Shown piece by piece: positions 19,691-27,237 of a DNA stretch of 64,000 bases (the stretch's first letter is position 1; the number at the start of each line of letters is the position of its first letter). Both the position numbers and the translations under genes were made by a program. The notes beneath the pieces are model-generated. The model did no database searches. It saw only the letters and a list, made by a program, of their open reading frames with translations, and was not told the DNA's origin. This DNA comes from Candidatus Heimdallarchaeota archaeon B3_Heim (GTDB lineage: Archaea; Asgardarchaeota; Heimdallarchaeia; Hodarchaeales; Hodarchaeaceae), in NCBI GenBank assembly GCA_003144275.1, contig NJBF01000024.1, positions 1 to 64,000 of the forward strand. Reading direction: 5' to 3'.

Positions 19691-21160
19691 TTAAAGAGGA
19701 TTTACTCGGTTATTAAATTGTTTAATCAAGTCATCTAGTTTAGGAGTCATTTTATGAATAGAGGGCCAGTACGAATCGTCATACCATTGTCTTTCCAGCT
19801 CTTCCATTGTTTTTCCTTGTTGCTCAACCCAAGTAAAGTACTTCAGGTTGTGAACTCGTTTCTTCTGGGGATATGTGAGTTCGAGAACATAATCAGTTTT
19901 AATTGACTGAATAGATCGATGATAATCAATGGCAGCATGAATTTTTTCATACTGGCCGAATTGTTGTCTAAGTTCCTTAACTCGCGATTGGTACATTTCC
20001 ATTGAATCAGTAAACACTGTAACAATGATATCTTTGCTTGTCATTTCATAATATTTTGCCATTTTGATTGCAAATAGCACATTAGCCATACTTGATATCC
20101 CTAGGAGGTCTAATTGATTAACGATGTTCTCAGGGACACCAATATCGTTTTGAAGATATTTAAGGCCTGAAGGCTCATTAAATAATCTAACCCAATTCAT
20201 CGCATCAACATCGTCAATAGCCACAATAAAATCAGTGTTCCTTACATTATGCACCCATGGAACGTGCTTATCTCCGATACCCTCAATTCGATGGGCACCA
20301 AATCCATTCATATAAAGTGTAGGGCATTGTACTGATTCTCCTGCTGCTATAAAACTAGTTGGATAATGTTTTTTCAGAAAATCTCCGGATCCAAGTGTTC
20401 CAGCACTTCCAGTTGTGAAACAACAACCTCTATAGGATCCTCCCCCAATTTCTTTGTCCAAAACTTCCTTAATCGCATTTCCTGTTACTTCGTAGTGCCA
20501 TAGATGATTTCCAAATTCATCGAATTGATTGAATATTGTAATATCATCCCCTCTCTCCGCGTTTAATTCGTGACATTTATCATATATTTCTTTGACATTT
20601 GATTCACTACCTGGAGTGGCGATTACTTCACCTGCAACAGTACTTAGCCATTCAAATCGCTCTTTACTCATCTCTTCAGGTAAAATCGCAATTGATTCAC
20701 AGGCAAGAATACTTGAATCATAAGCTCCACCTCTACAATAGTTACCTGTACTAGGCCACACAGCTTTTTGTCTGGTTGGATCAAATTGGCCAGTAACAAG
20801 GCGTGGGACTAAACAACCGAAAGCTGCTCCCACTTTGTGTGCTCCAGTTGGAAACCATTTTCCTACCAAAGCGATGATTCTTGCTTCGACACCTGTCAAT
20901 TCAGGGGGAAGTTCAATATAGTTTGCTAATTTCTGATAGCCTCCACCTATCTCAACAGGGTTATTTTTCCATGTGATTCTAAATAAGTTCCTTGGGGTTA
21001 CTTCCCATAAACTTAATTTCTTTAAGTCTTCTTTAATGATTTCTGGAACATTTTCATGTGGGCTTTTTTGTTCTTCAAAAGTTGGTATTAGGATATTTCT
21101 TTCTCTTGCACGTTTTACTGCTCGTTCTAGAACTTCTTCATTCATTGTTAAGTCAATCAA
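19691..21160 (-). CDS. TrpB-like PLP-dependent enzyme of unknown specificity
   Basis: A 489-residue fold-type II PLP protein distantly like tryptophan synthase beta. The candidate PLP lysine is in KWFPTGAHKVGAAFG (near residue 109), where TrpB has the HKIN motif. GNYCRGGAYDSS forms the next loop, and FTTGSAGTLGSGDFL is the glycine-rich phosphate-binding loop. It lacks the usual TrpB N-terminus with RPTPLY and the standard REDLNHTG, so I do not call it trpB. No trpA or other trp gene is near. It is co-transcribed with threonine synthase, which suggests an amino acid beta-replacement or elimination reaction (inference). The TTG at 21160 has GAGG at eight bases; an ATG five codons later is the alternative. 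Confidence 0.7.
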   Translation of the reverse strand: MIDLTMNEEVLERAVKRARERNILIPTFEEQKSPHENVPEIIKEDLKKLSLWEVTPRNLFRITWKNNPVEIGGGYQKLANYIELPPELTGVEARIIALVGKWFPTGAHKVGAAFGCLVPRLVTGQFDPTRQKAVWPSTGNYCRGGAYDSSILACESIAILPEEMSKERFEWLSTVAGEVIATPGSESNVKEIYDKCHELNAERGDDITIFNQFDEFGNHLWHYEVTGNAIKEVLDKEIGGGSYRGCCFTTGSAGTLGSGDFLKKHYPTSFIAAGESVQCPTLYMNGFGAHRIEGIGDKHVPWVHNVRNTDFIVAIDDVDAMNWVRLFNEPSGLKYLQNDIGVPENIVNQLDLLGISSMANVLFAIKMAKYYEMTSKDIIVTVFTDSMEMYQSRVKELRQQFGQYEKIHAAIDYHRSIQSIKTDYVLELTYPQKKRVHNLKYFTWVEQQGKTMEELERQWYDDSYWPSIHKMTPKLDDLIKQFNNRVNPL

Positions 21161-21433
21161 GTTTACAGCCTCAATGCGATGTGATTAATTATAATGATTT
21201 TCTTGCCTGTAATTATGTATATGCCAATATCTACCACTTTCAGTTTTTTGGGGAAGATAAAGGCCATCACTCTAAATAATATTAATATTCTCCTACATAC
21301 TGTGAATTGCATACTCTCATTTATCAAAATTGTTTTTAATCTAGATAATAATCAAGATTCTTCTGATACTACATTCTAGAAGGTCATATAACTTATTTTT
21401 TCTTTACTAAAACAACTTGAGGAGGAAGGAAGG

Positions 21434-21493
21434 ATGATTACCGACAGTACACGTTTCCTTTCATTCTTTAATTGGAAATTAAGGAAACAATAA
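21434..21493 (+). CDS. Possible 19-aa micro-ORF with strong Shine-Dalgarno
   Basis: ATG at 21434 follows a purine run containing AGGAGGAAGG and opens 19 codons (MITDSTRFLSFFN..., then TAA). It is antisense to the 3' leader of the thiolase gene. The Shine-Dalgarno match is better than most true genes here, but the ORF is too short to judge and may be accidental. Confidence 0.2.
   Translation: MITDSTRFLSFFNWKLRKQ
21453..21488 (-). terminator. Inverted repeat downstream of the thiolase gene
   Basis: The 8-base arms GTTTCCTT and AAGGAAAC are separated by 20 bases and lie 16-51 bases beyond the thiolase stop on the minus strand. They could form a stem-loop at the 3' end of the thiolase transcript. 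No T-run follows directly, so a terminator role is uncertain. Confidence 0.3.
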
Positions 21494-21503
21494 ACGAAAG
21501 GAA

Positions 21504-22790
21504 TCACGTAGTTCGCTCTACAACTGTGGCAATACCAACACCCCCACCGCCGCATAGAGTTTGAATGCCATAACGTTGTTTAGTATTCACTAGATAATGA
21601 ACCATATTCGTAAAAAATTGCACTCCAGACGAACCAATAGGATGACCAATTGCTATTGCGCCTCCATAAGGATTTACACGGGGATCATCGAAGGGGTAAT
21701 CAAAATGCTTTGCAAAAGCCAAGCATGGAGAAGCAAACGCTTCGTTCGGTTCTATACAATGCATGTCTTCAATGGTTAAATCTCCCGCTCTTGTTAATGC
21801 TCGTTCCATGGCAGGGATTGGTCCAGTCAACATCAATTGTGGATCATCCCCAGCGACCGCTGTTGATAATATGCTTACAAGAGGTTTGAGTCCTAACTCA
21901 TCCGCCTTTTCTCGGGCCATCAACATCACAGCCGAGGCCCCATCAGAGATTTGTGACGAATTACCGGCAGTTACTTTACCACCTTCACGAAAAACAGGCT
22001 TTAGACTTTTCATTTGTTCCCAAGCGATGTCAGGATCATCAAGACATACATCTCTTATTGTCTGATCTTCGGCTACAGTTCTCATCTCAGTTGAGCCATC
22101 TGGATGTTCGATTTCAACTTCAATTGGAACTACCCTTTTTTCATATTCCTTTTTATCTCGCATTCCTTTTGTTGCTTTTTGATGTGACCACAAGCTGAAA
22201 TGATCTATATCTTCCCTTGTTAATTTATATTTATCTGCTACTTGCTCTGCAGATTCTCCTTGCACAAAACTCATTCGCTCTTGTAGATCGGACATACGAT
22301 TGGAAAACTGGGCGTGTATTTGCTCAACATCAATGAACGTTCCAAGTTGTATGTCAATTCCCATTGAGTAATGGGTCAGATTTTCGACCCCAGCTGCAAT
22401 CATAATATCGCCATCACCAACTTTGAGTGCATTCGCGCAAGTATTAATAGCTTGTAGTCCTGCATTGCAATAGCGGTTAACAGTAGCACCAGCAACAATA
22501 TCTGGAATATTTCGAGCCATTAACTGTGCAATTCGTGCAATATTTCCACCTTGATCTCCAATCTGGGATAATATTCCAACTTGGACATCCTCAATTTCAT
22601 GGGCGTCAAAATCACTTGACTTTACTCCAACTCTATCTACAAGAGATTCCAATACGCTTACTAGCATATCTTGCGATGAGGAATTTCTATAATACCCTCC
22701 GAACTTGTCCATTTGGGCACGGCTGGATTTTCCTGTAGGTAATCTAATCGCCTCTACTACTACGACTTCTCGGACTTCATTTCTCTTCAT
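21504..22790 (-). CDS. Acetyl-CoA acetyltransferase / 3-ketoacyl-CoA thiolase
   Basis: A 428-residue thiolase with all catalytic residues. The acyl-accepting Cys is in NRYCNAGLQAI (C108), His in GGAIAIGHPIGSSG near 380, and the second Cys in LCGGGGVGIA near 415. CIEPNEAFASPCLAFAK is the NEAF-type motif. A classic, bacterial-like thiolase of full length without the scaffold partners of the archaeal thiolase/HMG-CoA synthase complex, so a role in fatty acid or butanoate metabolism is as likely as in mevalonate synthesis. GGAGG lies seven bases before the ATG. The upstream neighbour is a TnpB element whose end reaches close to the thiolase leader. An enoyl-CoA hydratase in the window (45.5 kb) could be in the same pathway. 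Confidence 0.9.
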   Translation of the reverse strand: MKRNEVREVVVVEAIRLPTGKSSRAQMDKFGGYYRNSSSQDMLVSVLESLVDRVGVKSSDFDAHEIEDVQVGILSQIGDQGGNIARIAQLMARNIPDIVAGATVNRYCNAGLQAINTCANALKVGDGDIMIAAGVENLTHYSMGIDIQLGTFIDVEQIHAQFSNRMSDLQERMSFVQGESAEQVADKYKLTREDIDHFSLWSHQKATKGMRDKKEYEKRVVPIEVEIEHPDGSTEMRTVAEDQTIRDVCLDDPDIAWEQMKSLKPVFREGGKVTAGNSSQISDGASAVMLMAREKADELGLKPLVSILSTAVAGDDPQLMLTGPIPAMERALTRAGDLTIEDMHCIEPNEAFASPCLAFAKHFDYPFDDPRVNPYGGAIAIGHPIGSSGVQFFTNMVHYLVNTKQRYGIQTLCGGGGVGIATVVERTT

Positions 22791-22794
22791 CCAT

Positions 22795-22990
22795 ATTCCT
22801 CCAAGAAGAATTCAGATTGACAACTTAATGTCTGAGAATTTCTCTTAAGTGTACCGTTCTGAAAGACTTACCCAAAAAGGATGGTTAGGAATAACTCTTT
22901 TTCCCAGCCTTAGTTGGAGCTGTTCTTCCTGCTTCCTCGACGTGTGCCTGCTTAGATGCAGGTCTAACCACCTCTCCACAGGCATTTAAG
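22795..22990 (-). ncRNA. Candidate omega RNA at the 3' end of tnpB
   Basis: TnpB nucleases use a guide RNA made from the 3' part of their own gene and the element's right end. Here the coding region after the last zinc-finger Cys pair and catalytic Asp has an unusual tail (ETLNACGEVVRPA..., ending AGKKSYS) of the kind that results from overlap with such an RNA. The DNA is GC-richer than its surroundings and can pair with itself. An imperfect palindrome at 22824-22849 follows the stop. Exact ends cannot be set from sequence alone. Confidence 0.35.
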
Positions 22991-24168
22991 GTCTCCGCAG
23001 AACTCTCGGCGACCGGAAATAGTCGGAACTGATAGATCCAATAATAGTTGGCTACATTAAACGCAGCATTCTGATCACGATCAAGTTCCAATCCACATAG
23101 CGGACAATGAAAGATTCGAGTAGACAACGGTAGATCACGACGATAATAGAGACAATTAGAGCATAATTTAGAGGACGGGAACCAGCGGTCGATCTTAATC
23201 ACCGTGGAACCATACCAAACTGTTTTATACTCTAGTATCCGCTGAAACAAGCCATGGGACAAATCGGCCCAGTATTTACTAAGTTTTCTATTTTGCATTA
23301 ATCCTTTGATATGTAAATCCTCCAGTACTATCACGCTGTGGTTTTTAGCCAGATAAGTGGAGGTTTGATGCAGGAAATTTTGCCGTTGGTTAGTAATTCG
23401 ACGATAAAATCGACCTAATCGGAGGGCCGACTTTCGTTTATTATGTGAGCCTTTCTGTTTCCTCGAATGAGCTTTCGATAATCGTCGCTGTTTCCGAGCT
23501 TGCTGGAGGAGGAATTTTGGTCTAGAGATCGGTATTCCAGAAGATAACGCTGCAAAGACGGATAATCCTGTATCCAGAGCAACGAGTGGTCCTTTGTTTG
23601 GTTTGGGATCACTCTGTTCCTCTTTCACAGCAAAAGCAATATACCAGCGATCCGCAGTTCGTGATATCGTAACGTTCAAAATACGGGCAGAAGTAGGGAG
23701 GTTTGGTCTTTCTTTTAGTCGTAATTTCCCTAGACGCGGGAGTTGTACAAGCTTATCCCCAAGGAAGAGCTTTATTGTCCCTGTTAAGCGAAAACTATCT
23801 TTACATCTTCCTTTCTTCTTGAACTTGGGAAAGCCAACAAACTGCTGGGTTCTTTTCTGTTTTCTTTTTCGCGTATTGGTGAAGAAATTTTGATAGGCTC
23901 GATCTAAGTTCCTAAGAACCTCCTGTGGAATGCATTTCGAGACCTCATACATCCAAGGAAACTCTGTGCGTTTCAAACGATTTAATTCTTTATTTTGTTT
24001 CATCGCGTCGGTATATCGTGCTACACCTGTTTGTGTTTGATAGCGTTGGTTTCGATTGGCTAATCCCCAGTTCCATGCAAATCGTGCAGTACCAGCGCAT
24101 TTTGTTAATACAGTCCGTTCTTTGTTATTTATGTTTAGCTCATATTTGTACCCACGGATTACGAGCAT
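22885..24168 (-). CDS. tnpB: RNA-guided endonuclease TnpB (IS200/IS605 family)
   Basis: A 427-residue TnpB. The N-terminal domain has GYKYELNINNKERTVL and CAGTARFAWNWGL, and FVGFPKFKKKGRCKDSFRLT follows near 115. The RuvC core keeps all three acidic residues: Asp in PLVALDTGLSVFA (near 198), Glu in VIVLEDLHIKGL (near 283) and Asp in ELDRDQNAAFN (near 365). The zinc ribbon is CSNC...CPLC. The protein is full length and looks active as an RNA-guided DNA nuclease. There is no TnpA transposase next to it, so it depends on one elsewhere or has been retained as a host function. Its ATG follows GGAAGACAACAC. DNA composition differs from the AT-rich neighbours, consistent with transfer. Confidence 0.9.
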   Translation of the reverse strand: MLVIRGYKYELNINNKERTVLTKCAGTARFAWNWGLANRNQRYQTQTGVARYTDAMKQNKELNRLKRTEFPWMYEVSKCIPQEVLRNLDRAYQNFFTNTRKRKQKRTQQFVGFPKFKKKGRCKDSFRLTGTIKLFLGDKLVQLPRLGKLRLKERPNLPTSARILNVTISRTADRWYIAFAVKEEQSDPKPNKGPLVALDTGLSVFAALSSGIPISRPKFLLQQARKQRRLSKAHSRKQKGSHNKRKSALRLGRFYRRITNQRQNFLHQTSTYLAKNHSVIVLEDLHIKGLMQNRKLSKYWADLSHGLFQRILEYKTVWYGSTVIKIDRWFPSSKLCSNCLYYRRDLPLSTRIFHCPLCGLELDRDQNAAFNVANYYWIYQFRLFPVAESSAETLNACGEVVRPASKQAHVEEAGRTAPTKAGKKSYS

Positions 24169-24529
24169 GTGTTGTCTTCCTGAATAAAGCTTACTTGAGT
24201 TTCCTACTTTTATGGATCTGTGATGATTTAATAATCCCCTTTCTTCATTAAAAACTTGAAGACCCCACTTTCCAACTCAAACAGGGTTTTTTCTCAACTA
24301 ATTACTGTCAGGATGGAGTAAAGCCCTTTACTCCCTCCATAATTCCATGAGAATGACGTACTCTCAACTTACAGTTCCAGTCTTGTATCTATCCATCTTA
24401 TTGGTTGTTACATTTCTATCTCCTTCCTCTCTCCTGCATATCTTACTCATTATTGTGAATATTGAACCATGAGTTTATTATCTATTTACAACCCTCACCT
24501 TTAAGAGAAGGTACGCTGTCGTCCTATAC
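24169..24529. other. Intergenic region upstream of tnpB and the PfkB kinase
   Basis: A 361-base gap between the divergent tnpB and PfkB-type genes. Apart from the hairpin at 24315-24334 it is unstructured, C/T-rich sequence. It should hold both promoters. No ORF or RNA gene was recognised. Confidence 0.5.
24315..24334. repeat. Short perfect palindrome (possible element-end hairpin)
   Basis: GGAGTAAA and TTTACTCC form an 8-base stem with a GCCC loop, about 150 bases upstream of the tnpB start. Position fits a left-end subterminal hairpin of an IS605-type element. It could also be an operator or stem-loop unrelated to the element. Confidence 0.4.
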
Positions 24530-25573
24530 ATGCTTACCGACGACATTTCTGAATTTCAGAGGAGATCCAGTAAGCTTACAGTAGCGGTACTACCTGATTT
24601 TTATATAGATGTAATGATTAACCCACATAGGACGTTTAAAGATTTAAAAAAGCAACTACAAGAGGTTTATGCTCGTGGTGGGGGTAATATTATCGGTACG
24701 GAAGTGAAGTTCGTTCCTGGAGGAAACGGAGGAAACGTAGCTAAAACCCTTGCAGCATTAGGAGTTGAAACTACATTCCTTGCTCAAACTTCCGAATTCG
24801 GGATCAAAGTGCTAGAATATTTCATGCACCCTCTGGGAATTAATCTTGAAGTTACATCCACAGGTAGTATTGCAAGTTCGGTTATTTTTGAATTAGCATC
24901 TGGAGCATATGATAAATCTAATATAATGCTTTCAAGTGCAGGTAGTGTTGCTAGTTTTTCCTCTTCTTCACTTACAGAAGAACAATGGAATGCACTTCGT
25001 AAAAGTGGGGTTATAGCTATTACAAACGCCCAAAATCTTGAGCTAGAAAATTTAACAGAGGGGATTCTACAGAATACCCCCAAAGAAATTATTGTGAGTC
25101 TAGATTTCTCTGATTTAACACCACACCTATCTAGAATTGATGGATTCCGTGAACGTTTATTGGGGCATCCAATACGGCCTCCAAACCTCGTTTTGGGAAA
25201 TGAGAATGAATTTCGTCTCTTAGCGAAGCTACCAAAGGCATCTATTACAGAAACAGGCCAGGCATTATCATCTGATTTTCCAGAAATATTTTTTGCTTTA
25301 CACACAGCGACTCAGGTGTACTTATGGCATAGAACTCACTTACTTGCAACTCAACAATGTCATCTTGTAACTTTACAGAATGCAACTGGTGCAGGTGACG
25401 CATGGCATGCCGGTTTTCTTGTGGGGTGGCAGGTAGGATTATCGTACAAAGATGCCATGGCTTTTGCCAATGCAGTAGCTGGCTACCAATTATCCGAAGG
25501 AAAAATTGGGAATGCAGCTGATATTCTCCGATTCATGAAGGATACACCACTACAAGAGACAAATCACAAATAA
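24530..25573 (+). CDS. PfkB/ribokinase-family sugar kinase
   Basis: A 347-residue ribokinase-fold kinase. VPGGNGGNVAKTLAALG near residue 65 is the N-terminal glycine-rich substrate motif, and NATGAGDAWHAGFLVG near 285 is the C-terminal PfkB signature with the catalytic Asp in GAGD. NLVLGNENEFRLLAKL is the usual conserved NE motif before it. The family phosphorylates sugars or nucleosides with ATP or ADP; the substrate is not evident. It lies about 115 bases upstream of a GAPDH-like gene on the same strand, so the pair may act in sugar phosphate metabolism (inference). No clear Shine-Dalgarno is seen at the ATG. Confidence 0.83.
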   Translation: MLTDDISEFQRRSSKLTVAVLPDFYIDVMINPHRTFKDLKKQLQEVYARGGGNIIGTEVKFVPGGNGGNVAKTLAALGVETTFLAQTSEFGIKVLEYFMHPLGINLEVTSTGSIASSVIFELASGAYDKSNIMLSSAGSVASFSSSSLTEEQWNALRKSGVIAITNAQNLELENLTEGILQNTPKEIIVSLDFSDLTPHLSRIDGFRERLLGHPIRPPNLVLGNENEFRLLAKLPKASITETGQALSSDFPEIFFALHTATQVYLWHRTHLLATQQCHLVTLQNATGAGDAWHAGFLVGWQVGLSYKDAMAFANAVAGYQLSEGKIGNAADILRFMKDTPLQETNHK

Positions 25574-25689
25574 AAAATGACCTGTATCACTTATATGGGT
25601 GAAGGATTATTTTATAAACAGCAATTTTTACAGCAACTTTTAGGACATTCCGTCAAGTCTATGAGATCAAAACATAAGAGGTAGCTACA

Positions 25690-26799
25690 TTGGGAAAAGA
25701 TAACGTTGTATTGGTAGTAGGTACGGGTACAATTGGAGAGCCATTAACTGGTCTAATGAGTGACAAAAACATCTCGAAAGAACTTGGAATTGATGAGATA
25801 ATATTCTATAAACATTCACCCCGCCTAACCGATCGTCCTATGATGAAGGGATTATTATCTAAAGGTGCTTACATGGCAACACAACAGGAAAAGTTTAGTG
25901 CTTTTCGTGAATTGGATGTGGACCCTACGTATACCTTTGAGGAAGCTTTAGCAAAAGCGAAAGTTGTCGTGGATTGTTCATCAGAGGGAATGGGTGTCCG
26001 AAATAAGATGCTTTTTTATGAAAAGATCCAAGATTCAGTGAATGCATTTCTTGCCCAAGGCAGTGAACATGGGTTTGGACTTCCTTACGGGGTAGGTCTT
26101 AATGACGAGGTTCTTAAAACCAAGAATAATAAGTTTATTCAGGTAGTGTCTTGTAATACCCATGCAGGATCACGAATATTAAAAGACTTAGCATTTGACT
26201 CAAACAGAAAAAATATTCTCGGCGAAGCTCGCTTTGTGTTCATGCGTCGAGCCACAGATATCTCTCAAAGTGGTAAATTCATTGCTGGACCATCGGTGGG
26301 GGATCATAAGGATCAAACATTTGGAACTCATCATGCAAAAGACATTTACCGACTCTATTCAACACTCGGATACCACCTCAACGTTTTTTCAAGTGCTCTC
26401 AAACTAAACACCCAATATATGCATACTGCTTCGTTTCATCTCGTATTGAATAACCACCATGGTTTAGAGCTTGAGGAAATTCGTCAGATATTTATAGATG
26501 ACCCCTATGTTGCAGTCACTAATAAAACAGATGCGAATGTAATATTTAGTTTCGGCCGTGAATATGGTCACTTTGGAAGAATTCTGAACCAAACGGTGAT
26601 TGTATTTCCTTCCTTAATGATTAGGAAAAGCGCGCTATTTACAGATCATATGGAGATCATTGGTTATTCCTATACCCCACAAGACGGCAATTCGCTTCTC
26701 AGTTCCACTTCAGCTGTAGCATATTTCCTAAATCCGGAAGAAGTGGTTTTAGGTGAGCCTATTCCTTGTTTAAGACCTTTTATGTTTACAGAGGTTTGA
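25690..26799 (+). CDS. Divergent homologue of archaeal (type II) glyceraldehyde-3-phosphate dehydrogenase
   Basis: A 369-residue oxidoreductase. The Rossmann motif is VVLVVGTGTIGEP; the family segment AKVVVDCSSEGMGVRNK corresponds to the archaeal GAPDH motif DCTPEGIGAKN. The catalytic-cysteine loop is VVSCNTHAGSRIL instead of the usual VSCNTTGLCR, and FMRRATDISQSGK matches the VRRGADP segment. Cys is kept, but the neighbouring residues and the N-terminal NGYGTIG motif differ, so this is a paralogue rather than the main glycolytic enzyme. It may oxidise another phosphorylated aldehyde, perhaps the product of the adjacent PfkB-type kinase pathway (inference). TTG start with GAGGT seven bases upstream. 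Confidence 0.72.
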   Translation: MGKDNVVLVVGTGTIGEPLTGLMSDKNISKELGIDEIIFYKHSPRLTDRPMMKGLLSKGAYMATQQEKFSAFRELDVDPTYTFEEALAKAKVVVDCSSEGMGVRNKMLFYEKIQDSVNAFLAQGSEHGFGLPYGVGLNDEVLKTKNNKFIQVVSCNTHAGSRILKDLAFDSNRKNILGEARFVFMRRATDISQSGKFIAGPSVGDHKDQTFGTHHAKDIYRLYSTLGYHLNVFSSALKLNTQYMHTASFHLVLNNHHGLELEEIRQIFIDDPYVAVTNKTDANVIFSFGREYGHFGRILNQTVIVFPSLMIRKSALFTDHMEIIGYSYTPQDGNSLLSSTSAVAYFLNPEEVVLGEPIPCLRPFMFTEV

Positions 26800-27237
26800 T
26801 CATTTAATTCTGCGCAGCAGTATATCATAGTTCAAATCCAATAAGGAGGATACTACAATGTACTTTCTTATAAATTTAGATTATATCGGTCTAGGATAAT
26901 ATTCAATTTAAAATAATTAGTGTTTCACCAATTGCAAATACTTACTCTTCTAATGCAACTAATCATTCAAAATAGAAAGTTATAATGCTGATAATTTATC
27001 TAGAGAGAATTTGGTTAACTAAATAAAGAAGTTATAGAATTATACGATAATACTGTTAAGATAAATATGGCCAATTATATACCAAGTTATTAATATAATT
27101 CACTGTTTCTCTTTCCCATAAAACAAGATTAGTGAAGTACCTTCAATAAGAATGAACTCAGACGCCTTAAGATCCCTTGTTGTTTCTACTGAAACTAGTC
27201 TATGAATAATACTCCCCACTGCTGATGGAGACTGAAA
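26800..27237. other. Intergenic region upstream of the giant surface protein
   Basis: A 438-base, very AT-rich gap. It contains one micro-ORF with a perfect Shine-Dalgarno (26858-26899) and several TATA-like stretches that could drive the 3220-aa gene. No RNA gene or longer ORF is seen. Confidence 0.5.
26858..26899 (+). CDS. Possible 13-aa leader peptide or gene remnant
   Basis: AAGGAGGA at 26843-26850 is followed after seven bases by an ATG and 13 codons (MYFLINLDYIGLG) to TAA. This is one of the best Shine-Dalgarno sequences in the window, about 60 bases after the GAPDH-like stop. It could be a leader peptide or the 5' end of a gene lost downstream. Confidence 0.25.
   Translation: MYFLINLDYIGLG

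Larger units (their letters stand above)
21161..21503. other. Intergenic region with a micro-ORF and an inverted repeat
   Basis: A 343-base AT-rich gap between the TrpB-like gene and the thiolase on the minus strand. It contains an inverted repeat downstream of the thiolase stop and, on the plus strand, a 19-codon ORF behind a strong AGGAGGAAGG sequence. A 61-codon plus-strand frame at 21194-21379 has no ribosome-binding site and is judged accidental. Confidence 0.5.
22795..24340 (-). mobile_element. IS1341-like element with tnpB only (approximate ends)
   Basis: A lone tnpB without tnpA, flanked by short palindromes: an imperfect one at 22824-22849 near the 3' side and GGAGTAAA/TTTACTCC at 24315-24334 on the 5' side. 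These could be the subterminal hairpins of an IS200/IS605-family element, but they do not resemble each other and the true ends are not proven. The gene is GC-richer than its neighbours. Confidence 0.4.

Noticed and set aside
23415..23893. Open frames on both strands within tnpB
   Set aside because: They are shadows of the GC-richer tnpB coding sequence. The tnpB frame has all the RuvC and zinc-finger motifs.
26826..26841. AGTTCAAATCCA resembling a tRNA T-arm
   Set aside because: No matching acceptor, D or anticodon stems can be drawn around it, and it overlaps the micro-ORF leader.
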